This document shows, one piece after another, positions 6,099 to 14,505 of a stretch of DNA of 64,000 nucleotides. Below the pieces are notes generated by a model. The model was not told the DNA's origin. It made no database searches and saw only the letters and a program-made list of their open reading frames with translations. Each line of letters opens with the position of its first letter. Within the stretch, counting starts at the first letter, position 1. Location: positions 186,001-250,000 of the forward strand of contig CP119316.1 of NCBI GenBank assembly GCA_029202985.1, written 5' to 3'. Both the position numbers and the translations under genes were made by a program. This DNA is from Candidatus Andeanibacterium colombiense (GTDB taxonomy: Bacteria > Pseudomonadota > Alphaproteobacteria > Sphingomonadales > Sphingomonadaceae).

Positions 6099-7880
6099 CT
6101 AGTCCTTCGCGGACAGCCACACCCGGCCGCTGGACGGCTGGCCCGGGAAGGTCGGCCATTTTCCGCTGGCGAGTGCCTTGCGGCTCGGAGAATCGCTGTT
6201 CGCCTGGCGTTCGTACATCCAGTAGTTGCGCATGACGATGGCGACGTAGCTGCGGGTCTCCCAATAGGGGATCGATTCCATCCACAGCAGCGGATCGCCC
6301 TGGTCGTTGATCTGGGTGTTCCAGCGGGTCACCGGGGCGAGGCCCGCGTTGTAGGCGGCCATGATCTTGGGCAGGTATCCGCCCGTCGCCGGCGCATCGC
6401 GCAGCATCTCGAGGTTCTGCTGACCAAAGGCGAGGTTCACGCGCGGATCGGTCAGATCGACCGCCGGAGCGCTCAGGTTCAGCGACGGCGCGTGTTCGCG
6501 TACGGTGATCGGAGTGATCTGCATCAGCCCTTTCGCCTGTGCCGGGCTGACCACGGCGGTCTGGAAGTTCGATTCCTGCAGCGCATGGGCGAAGGCCAGC
6601 GCCGGATCGACCTGCCAGCCGGTCACCGGCATCCAGCGCGGCGCGGGGAAGCGCGCGGCCGGATCGGCCTGGCCGCCCATCGGCGCATTGTTGGCCATGT
6701 AGAGCTGGGTCGCCGGCAGGCCGAGGCCGCGGGCGAGGCGCGAGAGCGGTTCGTAATCGGAGGCGTCGCCGATCTTGGCCTGGTACAGCAGCACCTGGCT
6801 GGCGAGATCGTCGCGCCCGATCTCGGTCAGCTCGATCGCGACGCGCACCGGCTCCTTGTCCTGCAGCTTGTTCCAGTCGTGATCGTCGAAATCCGGCTTG
6901 GCGAAGCGCTGCGGCAGGGTGGTGCCGAGCTGTTCGGCCGCCAGCATGCCGTAGAGCGTCTGGTCGAGTTGGGCGGCGGCCTTCAGATGCTCGCCACTGC
7001 GGTCGGGCATGCGGCAGCGGGTCGCCGCGCGGCTTGCCCAGTAATGTGCGGCGGCGGTCAACTCGTTGTTGGTGCTGCCTCTGCCGGCGCGTTCGAAGCC
7101 GTCGAGTGAGGTGTTGCAGTCACCGGTGCGCCATGCGGCGAGGCCGGCGACCCAGTCGCCCTCAGCGACCCACGGACCGGTGCCTTCGTCTACCGTGCGG
7201 GCCATTGCGAGCGCGTCGGGATCGCGGTTCTCGATATAATAGGACCATGCGATCCGCTGGCGCAGTTCGGCGCGGGCGTCGGTGGAGAGGCCGGCATCGG
7301 CTGCGTCGAGCAGCAGCCTGGCTCCGTCGGGATCGTCCTTGTCGATCCGGTCGAGGATACCGGCGCGCAATGCGGCGGAGACGGTGCCGTCGTCGATCGC
7401 GCTTGGCCGGGTGCGCTTGGGCAGCGTGGGCTGGCGGTAGAAATTCTGTGCCGAGGGCAGGCTGGGGAGGTTCGTCAGTCCACGCTTCTGGCCCATGCGG
7501 GCGAGCTTCTCGGCTTCGGGCAGCGGCGGCGCGCCGCGGAACCAGTCCTCAAGTTGCGAGGCCTCGACCTTGGGCGAACGGGCGGAGAGGTAGAATTCGG
7601 CCAGCGCGACCTTGTGCAGCGGGCCGTCCTTGCGCTGGTCGAACATCGACTGGACCGTCTTCCAGTCTTCCTTGTCGATCGCGGCGAACAGCGCCTTGTA
7701 ATAGTCGCGGTCGCTCTGCGGCAGCAGCGCGGGGACTTCGGTGTGCGTCGAACGCAGCGCGAAATACTCGGCGCTGTCGGCCAATGCGGGCGAGGCTGCC
7801 GACAACAATGTGGCACCTGCCAGCATGGCAACCGCCCAGCGCCGCTTGAGGCGAAACATTCGTCCCGTGGTCAAATTCAC
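6099..7880 (-). CDS. slt: soluble lytic murein transglycosylase
   Basis: This 593-residue periplasmic enzyme cleaves glycan strands with formation of 1,6-anhydromuramyl products. It has a signal peptide (RLKRRWAVAMLAGATLLSAA), a long alpha-helical superhelical domain (about 60-430), and a C-terminal SLT domain. That domain contains the catalytic Glu in ALQESNF, the PAQAKGLMQITP block and AYNAGLAP. The GTG at 7880 overlaps the preceding gene's TGA (GTGA), implying translational coupling. An internal ATG at 7859 (MFRLKRR) would give a neater signal peptide and is a fair alternative start. The length is typical of Slt70-like proteins. Confidence 0.9.
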   Translation of the reverse strand: MNLTTGRMFRLKRRWAVAMLAGATLLSAASPALADSAEYFALRSTHTEVPALLPQSDRDYYKALFAAIDKEDWKTVQSMFDQRKDGPLHKVALAEFYLSARSPKVEASQLEDWFRGAPPLPEAEKLARMGQKRGLTNLPSLPSAQNFYRQPTLPKRTRPSAIDDGTVSAALRAGILDRIDKDDPDGARLLLDAADAGLSTDARAELRQRIAWSYYIENRDPDALAMARTVDEGTGPWVAEGDWVAGLAAWRTGDCNTSLDGFERAGRGSTNNELTAAAHYWASRAATRCRMPDRSGEHLKAAAQLDQTLYGMLAAEQLGTTLPQRFAKPDFDDHDWNKLQDKEPVRVAIELTEIGRDDLASQVLLYQAKIGDASDYEPLSRLARGLGLPATQLYMANNAPMGGQADPAARFPAPRWMPVTGWQVDPALAFAHALQESNFQTAVVSPAQAKGLMQITPITVREHAPSLNLSAPAVDLTDPRVNLAFGQQNLEMLRDAPATGGYLPKIMAAYNAGLAPVTRWNTQINDQGDPLLWMESIPYWETRSYVAIVMRNYWMYERQANSDSPSRKALASGKWPTFPGQPSSGRVWLSAKD

Positions 7881-8629
7881 TTACCCGTCCAGTCCAGCCA
7901 TCGTCGCCAGAACCCCGCTCGCGCTGCCGGCCGTGCCAGCAGGAAGTCGAGGCTTCGTTCGGCCAATAGCGCAGTGCTGCCGCGATGATGGTTTATTCTA
8001 AGTAAAGATTGAGAAGTTTGCGGCGGATCGTTGCCAATCAGAGGCAGGACGTCCTTTCCGAAGGAAACAATGCGCTCAGGGGCGGCCAAAGCGATGTGAT
8101 GAAGCGCAATCGCGCCGAGACCGGCTTCGGCCAGCGCCGGCCAATCGGGGTGCGGCATGTGGCGCGGGAGCAGCGCCGCGACATAGGTTTCGGCCGGGCC
8201 AATTCCGGCCGCCGCGAGAAAGCTGTCGAGCAACTTGCCGGCCGGGCCCGACAGCAGCATGTCGGTGTCGCCGGCTTCCGGTTCGGGCACCAGCACCATC
8301 AGCTTCGCGCCCTGCACACCGCGCGGAGCGATCCGCGGACGCGACCCGCCGGCGTCGAGACTCGGCTCGGCTAGCCACCACGGGGCGAAGGCTTCCAGCG
8401 TTTGCGGCCAGCTTTCGGCCGCGCCGCCGATTTTCGGTGTGGGCGGGGGCGGCGGCGCCTTGGCCACTCGGGCGACCGGCGCGGGGTTCTCCGCCGCAAG
8501 CTCTTCCTCGCGCTCGCGCAGCCAATGCGCCGTAGCGTCCTCGAAAGCGAGGTCGACCCCGGCTTCGTTCCACCACGCTTGCGCGGCGGCGAACTCCTCG
8601 GCGAGAGTGAGGTTTGAGCGTCCGTCCAT
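7877..8629 (-). CDS. uracil-DNA glycosylase-fold protein, cysteine-free
   Basis: This 250-residue protein has a family-4 UDG-like layout: an acidic N-terminal helix (WWNEAGVDLAFEDATAHWL), a Pro-rich linker, then the fold with LMVLVPEPEAGDTDMLLSGP and AGKLLDSFLAAAGI in place of motif 1. INHHRG stands where a canonical HPS-type motif 2 would be. There is no cysteine anywhere, so the usual [4Fe-4S] cluster cannot form. Either the enzyme works without the cluster or the activity is lost. ATG 8629 was chosen; ATG 8671 is possible. It overlaps slt by 4 bases and diverges from the ETF-QO gene. Confidence 0.7.
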   Translation of the reverse strand: MDGRSNLTLAEEFAAAQAWWNEAGVDLAFEDATAHWLREREEELAAENPAPVARVAKAPPPPPTPKIGGAAESWPQTLEAFAPWWLAEPSLDAGGSRPRIAPRGVQGAKLMVLVPEPEAGDTDMLLSGPAGKLLDSFLAAAGIGPAETYVAALLPRHMPHPDWPALAEAGLGAIALHHIALAAPERIVSFGKDVLPLIGNDPPQTSQSLLRINHHRGSTALLAERSLDFLLARPAARAGFWRRWLDWTGK

Positions 8630-8707
8630 AATCCCGGTCCAAGCCTTGACCTCTGCCCGCGTGCCGATCAAGGCTCAAGCGACCAGTTAAGCACGGTTGA
8701 GGATGAG

Positions 8708-10351
8708 ATGAGCGAACGCGAGTCCATGGAATACGATGTCGTGATCGTCGGCGCGGGCCCTGCCGGGCTCGCCGCGGCGATCAGGCTCAAGCAGATTTCG
8801 CCGGAAACAACGGTCTGCATCCTCGAAAAAGGCTCCGAAGTCGGTGCGCATATCCTCTCGGGTGCGGTCGTCGATCCCAAGGGGCTGGACGAATTGCTGC
8901 CCGCATGGCGCGAAACCTGCTCGCTCGCGCGGACTCCCGTCACCGACAATTGGCACTGGGTGCTCGGCAAGACCGGCAAGCTGTCGGTGCCGCATCTGCT
9001 GATGCCGCCGCTGATGAGCAACCAGGGCTGCTACACCGGCTCGCTCGGCAATCTATGCCGCTGGCTGGCCGAGCAGGCCGAAGGGCTCGGAGTCGAGATC
9101 TTCCCGGGCTTTCCCGCAGCGGAAGTCCTCTACGGCGAGGACGGCGCGGTGAAGGGCGTCATCACGCAGGACATGGGCATCGCGAAGGACGGCAGCCACA
9201 AGCCCGACTATACCCCGGGGATCGAGCTGCACGGCAAATACACGCTGTTCGCGGAGGGCGCGCGCGGCCACCTGACCAAGCGGCTCAAGGCGAAGTTCGA
9301 CCTCGAACGCGATTGCCAGCCGCAAACCTACGGCCTCGGGATCAAGGAATTGTGGGACATCGCTCCCGACAAACACGTCCCCGGCCGGGTGATCCACACC
9401 CAGGGCTGGCCCTTGAGCGAAAGCGGCAGCTGGGGCGGCGGGTTCCTCTACCACCAGGAGAACGGCCAGGTCGCGCTCGGCTTCGTCACCGCGCTCGATT
9501 ATGCCAATCCCTATGTCTATCCGTTCGAGGAATTCCAGCGCTGGAAGCAGCACCCGGCGATCCGCGAAATCCTCGAGGGCGGGCGGCGCGTTTCCTATGG
9601 CGCGCGCGCGATCAACGAGGGCGGCTGGCAATCGGTGCCCAAGCTCGAATTCCCCGGCGGCGCGCTGATCGGCTGCACCGCCGGCTTCGTCAACGTCCCC
9701 CGGATCAAGGGCAGCCACACCGCGATCAAGAGCGGCATGCTCGCCGCCGACGCGGTGGCCGAGGCGCTGGAGGCTGGCCGTTCGGGCGATGAGCTGACCG
9801 GCTACGGCGCATCGCTGCGCTCGAGCTGGATCGCGAAGGAACTGCAGCAGGTGAAGAACGCCGAGCCGCTGGTCGCGAAGTTCGGCGGCAATCTCGGTAC
9901 GCTGCTGGCGGGCGTCGACATGTGGATGCGCACGCTGAGGATCGGCCTGCCGTTCACGCTCGGTCATCACACCGATGCGTCGGAGACCGGCAAGGCGAAG
10001 GACTACCAGCCGATCGCCTATCCGAAGCCCGACGGCAAACTGACCTTCGACCGCCTGTCCTCGGTGTTCCTCTCGAACACCAACCATGCGGAGGACCAGC
10101 CGAGCCATTTGTTGCTCAAGGATCCGAAGATCCCGACCGAGGTCAACCTGCCGGTCTATGCCGGGCCCGAGGCGCGCTATTGCCCGGCCGGGGTGTATGA
10201 GTTCGTCGGAGTGGAAGAGGGCAACCCGGCGCTGGTGATCAACGCCCAGAACTGCGTCCACTGCAAGACCTGCGATATCAAGGACCCGACCCAGAACATC
10301 GAGTGGGTCACGCCCGAAGGCGGCGGGGGCCCGAATTATCCGAATATGTGA
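8708..10351 (+). CDS. electron-transfer flavoprotein-ubiquinone oxidoreductase
   Basis: This 547-residue inner-membrane-associated enzyme passes electrons from ETF (fatty-acid and amino-acid oxidation) to ubiquinone. The FAD-binding GAGPAG loop is at residues 16-21 (VVIVGAGPAGLAAAIRL). The C-terminal [4Fe-4S] cluster ligands are in YCPAGVYE and NCVHCKTCDIKDPTQNIEW, the expected ETF-QO signature, and the length matches the family. A strong AGGATGAG lies just before ATG 8708. The neighbouring UDG-like gene is divergent, so the promoter must be in the ~80-base gap. Confidence 0.93.
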   Translation: MSERESMEYDVVIVGAGPAGLAAAIRLKQISPETTVCILEKGSEVGAHILSGAVVDPKGLDELLPAWRETCSLARTPVTDNWHWVLGKTGKLSVPHLLMPPLMSNQGCYTGSLGNLCRWLAEQAEGLGVEIFPGFPAAEVLYGEDGAVKGVITQDMGIAKDGSHKPDYTPGIELHGKYTLFAEGARGHLTKRLKAKFDLERDCQPQTYGLGIKELWDIAPDKHVPGRVIHTQGWPLSESGSWGGGFLYHQENGQVALGFVTALDYANPYVYPFEEFQRWKQHPAIREILEGGRRVSYGARAINEGGWQSVPKLEFPGGALIGCTAGFVNVPRIKGSHTAIKSGMLAADAVAEALEAGRSGDELTGYGASLRSSWIAKELQQVKNAEPLVAKFGGNLGTLLAGVDMWMRTLRIGLPFTLGHHTDASETGKAKDYQPIAYPKPDGKLTFDRLSSVFLSNTNHAEDQPSHLLLKDPKIPTEVNLPVYAGPEARYCPAGVYEFVGVEEGNPALVINAQNCVHCKTCDIKDPTQNIEWVTPEGGGGPNYPNM

Positions 10352-10381
10352 ATCCTCCCCGGCACGGGGAGGGGAGGAATT

Positions 10382-11188
10382 GTGAAGGAAACCGCCTACG
10401 CCAAGATCAACCTCGCGCTGCATGTCAGGCGGCGGCGGGAGGATGGGTATCATGAGCTGGAGACGCTGTTTGCGTTCGTCGACCAGGGCGATGTGCTTGG
10501 CGCGCGGCAGGCGCCGGAGGACGAGATCAGCGTTAGCGGCGAGTTTGCCGGCGCGCTGACCGACCCGTTCGACAACCTCGTTGCTCGCGCTCTCACCAAG
10601 CTGCCGCGCGCAGATGGCCTCGCGATAACGCTCGAAAAGAACCTCCCCGTATCAGCCGGGCTGGGGGGCGGCTCGGCCGATGCGGGTGCGGTGTTCCGGC
10701 TGGTCGAGCGGATGCATGGGTTGCCCGAGGATTGGCGCGAGCGCGCGGCGCGGCTTGGCGCCGATGTGCCGGCCTGTGTCGATAGCATCACCTGTATCGG
10801 GCGCGGGACCGGGACTGAGCTGGCGCCGGCCGGCGGCGATCTGAGCGGTACTCCGGTGCTGCTGGTCAATCCGCGCGAGCCGCTGAGCACCGGGCCGGTG
10901 TTCAAGGCATGGGACGGAATCGACCGCGGGCCGCTGCCCGACGGCACCGCGCGCGCAATCGCCCTCGAAGGCCGCAACGATCTCGAAGCGCCCGCCATCG
11001 CCCTCTGCCCGCCGATCGCCGAGGTACTGGCCGCGCTCGCCGCGACCGATCCGTTCCTCGCCCGCATGTCCGGCTCGGGCGCGACCTGTTTTGCATTGTT
11101 CGACGATCCTGCACACTTGCGCGCCGCCTCGGATCGACTAGCGCAGACACATCCGCAATGGTGGCGGATGGAGGGCGGATTGCGGTGA
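10382..11188 (+). CDS. ispE: 4-diphosphocytidyl-2-C-methyl-D-erythritol kinase
   Basis: This 268-residue GHMP kinase of the non-mevalonate isoprenoid pathway phosphorylates CDP-methylerythritol. The substrate-binding start YAKINLALHVRRRREDGYHE and the ATP-binding loop PVSAGLGGGSADAGAVF (about residues 88-104) are clear. The GHMP C-terminal MSGSGATCFALF is at about 225-236. The GTG start at 10382 follows GGGGAGGGGAGG and is the only start that fits. It overlaps the next gene by GTGA at 11185-11188. Confidence 0.92.
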   Translation: MKETAYAKINLALHVRRRREDGYHELETLFAFVDQGDVLGARQAPEDEISVSGEFAGALTDPFDNLVARALTKLPRADGLAITLEKNLPVSAGLGGGSADAGAVFRLVERMHGLPEDWRERAARLGADVPACVDSITCIGRGTGTELAPAGGDLSGTPVLLVNPREPLSTGPVFKAWDGIDRGPLPDGTARAIALEGRNDLEAPAIALCPPIAEVLAALAATDPFLARMSGSGATCFALFDDPAHLRAASDRLAQTHPQWWRMEGGLR

Positions 11189-11913
11189 TTCACGAGGCAT
11201 ACCGGCTGATCGGCACCCCGCGCTTCGGCGGTATCCTCTTGGTGTCGGACCATGCCTCGAACCGTGTGCCTGAAGGGATCGACCTCGGCATCGATCCGGC
11301 GCTGATGCAGGATCACATCGCGATCGACATCGGGGTCGGCGCGATTGGCGAAATGATGGCCGAGCAGCCCGGCATCGCGGCGTTTCAGGGCAATGTCAGC
11401 CGCTTGGTGTGCGACTTCAACCGCGCCGAGGACGCGCCCGGGCTGGTTCCGCACACGAGCGACGGCCATGCGATCCCCGGCAATGTGGGCGAAGGCGTGC
11501 GCGAGGCGCGTATCGCGGCCTATTATCACCCGTATCACAATGCTTTGACGCAGTTGCTTGAGGATGTGCCGCAAGCGCTGATCCTCTCGCTCCACAGCTT
11601 CACCCCGCAGCTCAGAAGCAATGCTGACCAGCAGCGCCCGTGGAATTGCGGCATCCTCTACAATCGGGTCGAGCGCCCCGCGCGGATGGCGATCCCGCTG
11701 CTTGAGGCCGAAGGGCTGGTGGTCGGCGACAACGAACCCTATTCGGGCAAGCTGCTCAACTTCAGCATGAACCGCCATGCCGAGGCTGACGGGCGGCCCT
11801 ATATCGGGATCGAAGTGCGGCAGGACCAGATCGGCCACGCGGCCGGGCAGGCAGAGTGGGCCGAACGGCTGGTGCGGCTGTGCAATCGGGTGGCGATCGA
11901 GCTGGAGGGGTGA
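11185..11913 (+). CDS. N-formylglutamate amidohydrolase family protein
   Basis: This 242-residue member of the N-formylglutamate amidohydrolase family has hydrolase-type metal residues in VSDHASNRVPEG near the N terminus, DFNRAEDAPGL in the middle, and SLHSFTP toward the C terminus. The family includes HutG-type enzymes of histidine degradation, but no hut genes are nearby, so the natural substrate is unknown. GTG 11185 overlaps the ispE stop (GTGA) and has GGAGGG 9 bases upstream. ATG 11158 is an alternative start adding nine residues. Confidence 0.82.
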   Translation: MIHEAYRLIGTPRFGGILLVSDHASNRVPEGIDLGIDPALMQDHIAIDIGVGAIGEMMAEQPGIAAFQGNVSRLVCDFNRAEDAPGLVPHTSDGHAIPGNVGEGVREARIAAYYHPYHNALTQLLEDVPQALILSLHSFTPQLRSNADQQRPWNCGILYNRVERPARMAIPLLEAEGLVVGDNEPYSGKLLNFSMNRHAEADGRPYIGIEVRQDQIGHAAGQAEWAERLVRLCNRVAIELEG

Positions 11914-11917
11914 ACCC

Positions 11918-12082
11918 TTCTTCCCCCTTGATGGGGGAAGGATGCGGAGACTTGCGAGTGTGCTCGCTAGTCGCAGCTGGATGGGGGTGCTCTCTCGTTC
12001 AAACGCTGCTTCACCCCCATCCAAGCGGTGCTAGCTCCTGACGGAGCAAGCTCTGCTATCCTTCCCCCATCAAGGGGGAAGA
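11918..12082. repeat. nested palindromic intergenic repeat
   Basis: Outer arms at 11918-11943 and 12058-12082 are near-perfect inverted copies built on CTTCCCCCTTGATGGGGGAAG, each arm also partly palindromic. Inner arms TGGATGGGGGTG (11978-11989) and its exact complement (12012-12023) sit inside. The unit fills almost the whole gap between the amidohydrolase and ilvD. It could fold into a long cruciform and end transcription before ilvD. It encodes nothing recognisable. Confidence 0.75.
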
Positions 12083-12174
12083 GAGGCTTACGGCCCGCAA
12101 ACACTTGCGCTCACGCTTGAGTAAGCGCAGGGCGGCGCCCATATTTGCGTTACTTTCCGACGTTGGAGCCCGAC

Positions 12175-14022
12175 ATGCCTGCCTATCGTTCCCGCACCAC
12201 CACCCACGGCCGCAACATGGCCGGCGCGCGGGGGCTGTGGCGCGCGACGGGGATGAAGGACAGTGACTTCGGCAAGCCGATCATCGCGGTGGTCAACAGC
12301 TTCACCCAGTTCGTGCCGGGCCATGTCCATCTGAAGGACCTCGGCCAGCTGGTCGCGCGCCAGATCGAGGCGGCCGGCGGTGTCGCGAAGGAATTCAATA
12401 CAATCGCGGTCGATGACGGGATCGCGATGGGCCATGACGGGATGCTCTATTCGCTCCCCAGCCGCGATCTGATCGCCGACAGCGTCGAATATATGGTCAA
12501 CGCCCACTGCGCCGACGCGATGGTGTGCATCTCCAATTGCGACAAGATCACGCCGGGCATGCTGATGGCCGCGATGCGGATCAATATCCCGGTGGTGTTC
12601 GTCTCTGGCGGGCCGATGGAGGCCGGCAAGGTCGTGATCAAGGGCAAGGAAGTCGCGCTCGATCTGATCGACGCGATGGTCGCAGCCGCCGACGAGACCA
12701 TGACCGACGAGGAAGTGACCGAGATCGAGCGTTCGGCCTGCCCGACCTGCGGGTCGTGCTCGGGCATGTTCACCGCCAATTCGATGAACTGCCTGACCGA
12801 GGCGCTCGGCCTGTCGCTGCCGGGCAATGGCTCGCAGCTCGCTACGCATTCCGACCGTCAGCAATTGTTCGAGCGCGCAGGGCGCCTGATCGTGACGCTG
12901 GCCAAGCGGTATTACGAGGAAGACGACGAGAGCGTGCTGCCGCGCACCATCGCCGGTTTCGAAGCGTTCGAGAACGCTATGAGCCTCGATATCGCGATGG
13001 GCGGATCGACCAATACCGTGCTCCATCTGCTCGCCGCCGCGCATGAGGCGGGGGTGAATTTCACGATGGAAGATATCGACCGGCTGTCGCGCCGGGTGCC
13101 GTGCCTGAGCAAGGTCGCCCCGGCCAAGAACGACGTCCATATGGAAGACGTTCACCGCGCCGGCGGGATCATGGCGATCCTCGGCGAGCTTGACCGCGCC
13201 GGACTGCTGCATACCGCGCTGCCGACCGTGCACAGCCCGACGATGGGCGATGCGCTGGCCGATTGGGACATCCGCCTGACCAACAATCCGATGGTGCAGG
13301 AATTCTTCAAGGCCGCGCCGGGCGGGGTGCCGACCCAGACCGCGTTCAGCCAGAGCCGCCGGTGGGACGAGCTGGATACCGACCGCCAGCACGGCGTAAT
13401 CCGCTCGGCCGAACATGCGTTCAGCAAGGATGGCGGGCTCGCGGTGCTCTACGGCAATATCGCGCTCGACGGCTGCATCGTGAAGACCGCGGGGGTGGAC
13501 GAGAGCATCCTCAAGTTCACCGGCCCGGCCAAGGTCTATGAAAGCCAGGATGCGGCGGTCGCCGCGATCCTGACCGACCAGGTGGTCGCGGGCGATGTGG
13601 TGGTGATCCGCTACGAAGGGCCGCGCGGCGGGCCGGGGATGCAGGAAATGCTCTACCCGACCAGCTACCTTAAATCGAAGGGCCTCGGCAAAGCCTGCGC
13701 GTTGATCACCGACGGGCGCTTCTCGGGCGGCACGTCGGGCCTCTCGATCGGCCATGCCTCGCCCGAAGCGGCCGAGGGCGGCACGATCGGGCTGGTGCGC
13801 GAAGGCGATCCGATCGAGATCGATATCCCCAACCGCACGATCCATCTCGCGGTGTCGGACGAGGAACTCGCGCATCGTCGCGCGGCGCAGGACGCGGCCG
13901 GATGGCACCCGGCCAAGCCGCGCCCGCGCAAGGTCTCGGCCGCGCTGCAGGCCTATGCCGCGATGACCACGAGCGCCGCGAAGGGCGCCGTGCGCGACGT
14001 CTCGCAGCTCAAGCGCGGGTAA
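12175..14022 (+). CDS. ilvD: dihydroxy-acid dehydratase
   Basis: This 615-residue enzyme of branched-chain amino-acid synthesis dehydrates 2,3-dihydroxy-isovalerate and -methylvalerate to the 2-oxoacids. Iron-sulphur ligands are seen in CISNCDKITPGM and in CPTCGSCSGMFTANSMNCL. The C-terminal GRFSGGTSGLSIGHASPEA block is the other family signature. ATG 12175 follows GGAG by 6 bases; the upstream ATG at 12145 lacks support. Length is normal for the family. It is followed immediately by the CGTCATTGCGA repeat. Confidence 0.95.
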   Translation: MPAYRSRTTTHGRNMAGARGLWRATGMKDSDFGKPIIAVVNSFTQFVPGHVHLKDLGQLVARQIEAAGGVAKEFNTIAVDDGIAMGHDGMLYSLPSRDLIADSVEYMVNAHCADAMVCISNCDKITPGMLMAAMRINIPVVFVSGGPMEAGKVVIKGKEVALDLIDAMVAAADETMTDEEVTEIERSACPTCGSCSGMFTANSMNCLTEALGLSLPGNGSQLATHSDRQQLFERAGRLIVTLAKRYYEEDDESVLPRTIAGFEAFENAMSLDIAMGGSTNTVLHLLAAAHEAGVNFTMEDIDRLSRRVPCLSKVAPAKNDVHMEDVHRAGGIMAILGELDRAGLLHTALPTVHSPTMGDALADWDIRLTNNPMVQEFFKAAPGGVPTQTAFSQSRRWDELDTDRQHGVIRSAEHAFSKDGGLAVLYGNIALDGCIVKTAGVDESILKFTGPAKVYESQDAAVAAILTDQVVAGDVVVIRYEGPRGGPGMQEMLYPTSYLKSKGLGKACALITDGRFSGGTSGLSIGHASPEAAEGGTIGLVREGDPIEIDIPNRTIHLAVSDEELAHRRAAQDAAGWHPAKPRPRKVSAALQAYAAMTTSAAKGAVRDVSQLKRG

Positions 14023-14034
14023 GTGTTGCCCGGT

Positions 14035-14128
14035 TCGTCATTGCGAGCCCGCGGGGCGCGGCAATCCAGAGCGGCTGCACGCGGCGGCCCTGGATTGCCG
14101 CGTCGCCGTTGGCTCTTCGCAATGACGA
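14035..14128. repeat. CGTCATTGCGA dispersed inverted repeat
   Basis: TCGTCATTGCGA at 14035 and its exact complement TCGCAATGACGA ending at 14128 form the outer arms. Inner arms CAATCCAG and CTGGATTG pair as well. This is a widely dispersed alphaproteobacterial intergenic repeat type. Here its right half is read in frame by the following lipoprotein gene. Confidence 0.8.
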
Positions 14129-14505
14129 TGGTGGGGGTAATAGCGGGCTGCAAGGCTCAGCAGGCTCCCCAGACCGCTCCATCCGAAACCCCGAGCGAAG
14201 CGCCGACTGTGGCCGCCAATGGCAACGATATCATCGAATGCGCGATCCACGGCGGGCAGTGGTTCCTGCGCGAATGCGAGGTCGAGAAGACTCGTGACGA
14301 CACCGGCGCACTGGTGCTGGTCGTGCATCACCTCGATGGCGGGTTCCGCCGCTTCAAGGTAGTGACCGACGGGCGCGGGCTGGAAACCGCAGATGGGTTC
14401 GAGCAGGCGCAGACCTCGGTGGTCGATGACCGGCTCGACGTGCGCGTGGGCGACGACCGCTACCGCTTCCCAGCGACGATCAGGCACAGTGACAAACCCG
14501 CATAG
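14095..14505 (+). CDS. small lipoprotein with repeat-derived signal peptide
   Basis: From TTG 14095 the protein is 136 residues and begins MPRRRWLFAMTMVGVIAGCK. That gives a basic n-region, a hydrophobic core and a VIAGC lipobox, so a lipoprotein is expected. The Arg-rich start and most of the hydrophobic core are encoded by the right arm of the CGTCATTGCGA repeat. ATG 14122 is an alternative but leaves a ten-residue signal with no positive charge, and GTG 14023 would read the whole repeat. The mature part (NGNDIIECAIHGGQWFLREC...) has four Cys including the lipidated one and no known domain. It overlaps the next gene by 17 bases. Confidence 0.6.
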   Translation: MPRRRWLFAMTMVGVIAGCKAQQAPQTAPSETPSEAPTVAANGNDIIECAIHGGQWFLRECEVEKTRDDTGALVLVVHHLDGGFRRFKVVTDGRGLETADGFEQAQTSVVDDRLDVRVGDDRYRFPATIRHSDKPA

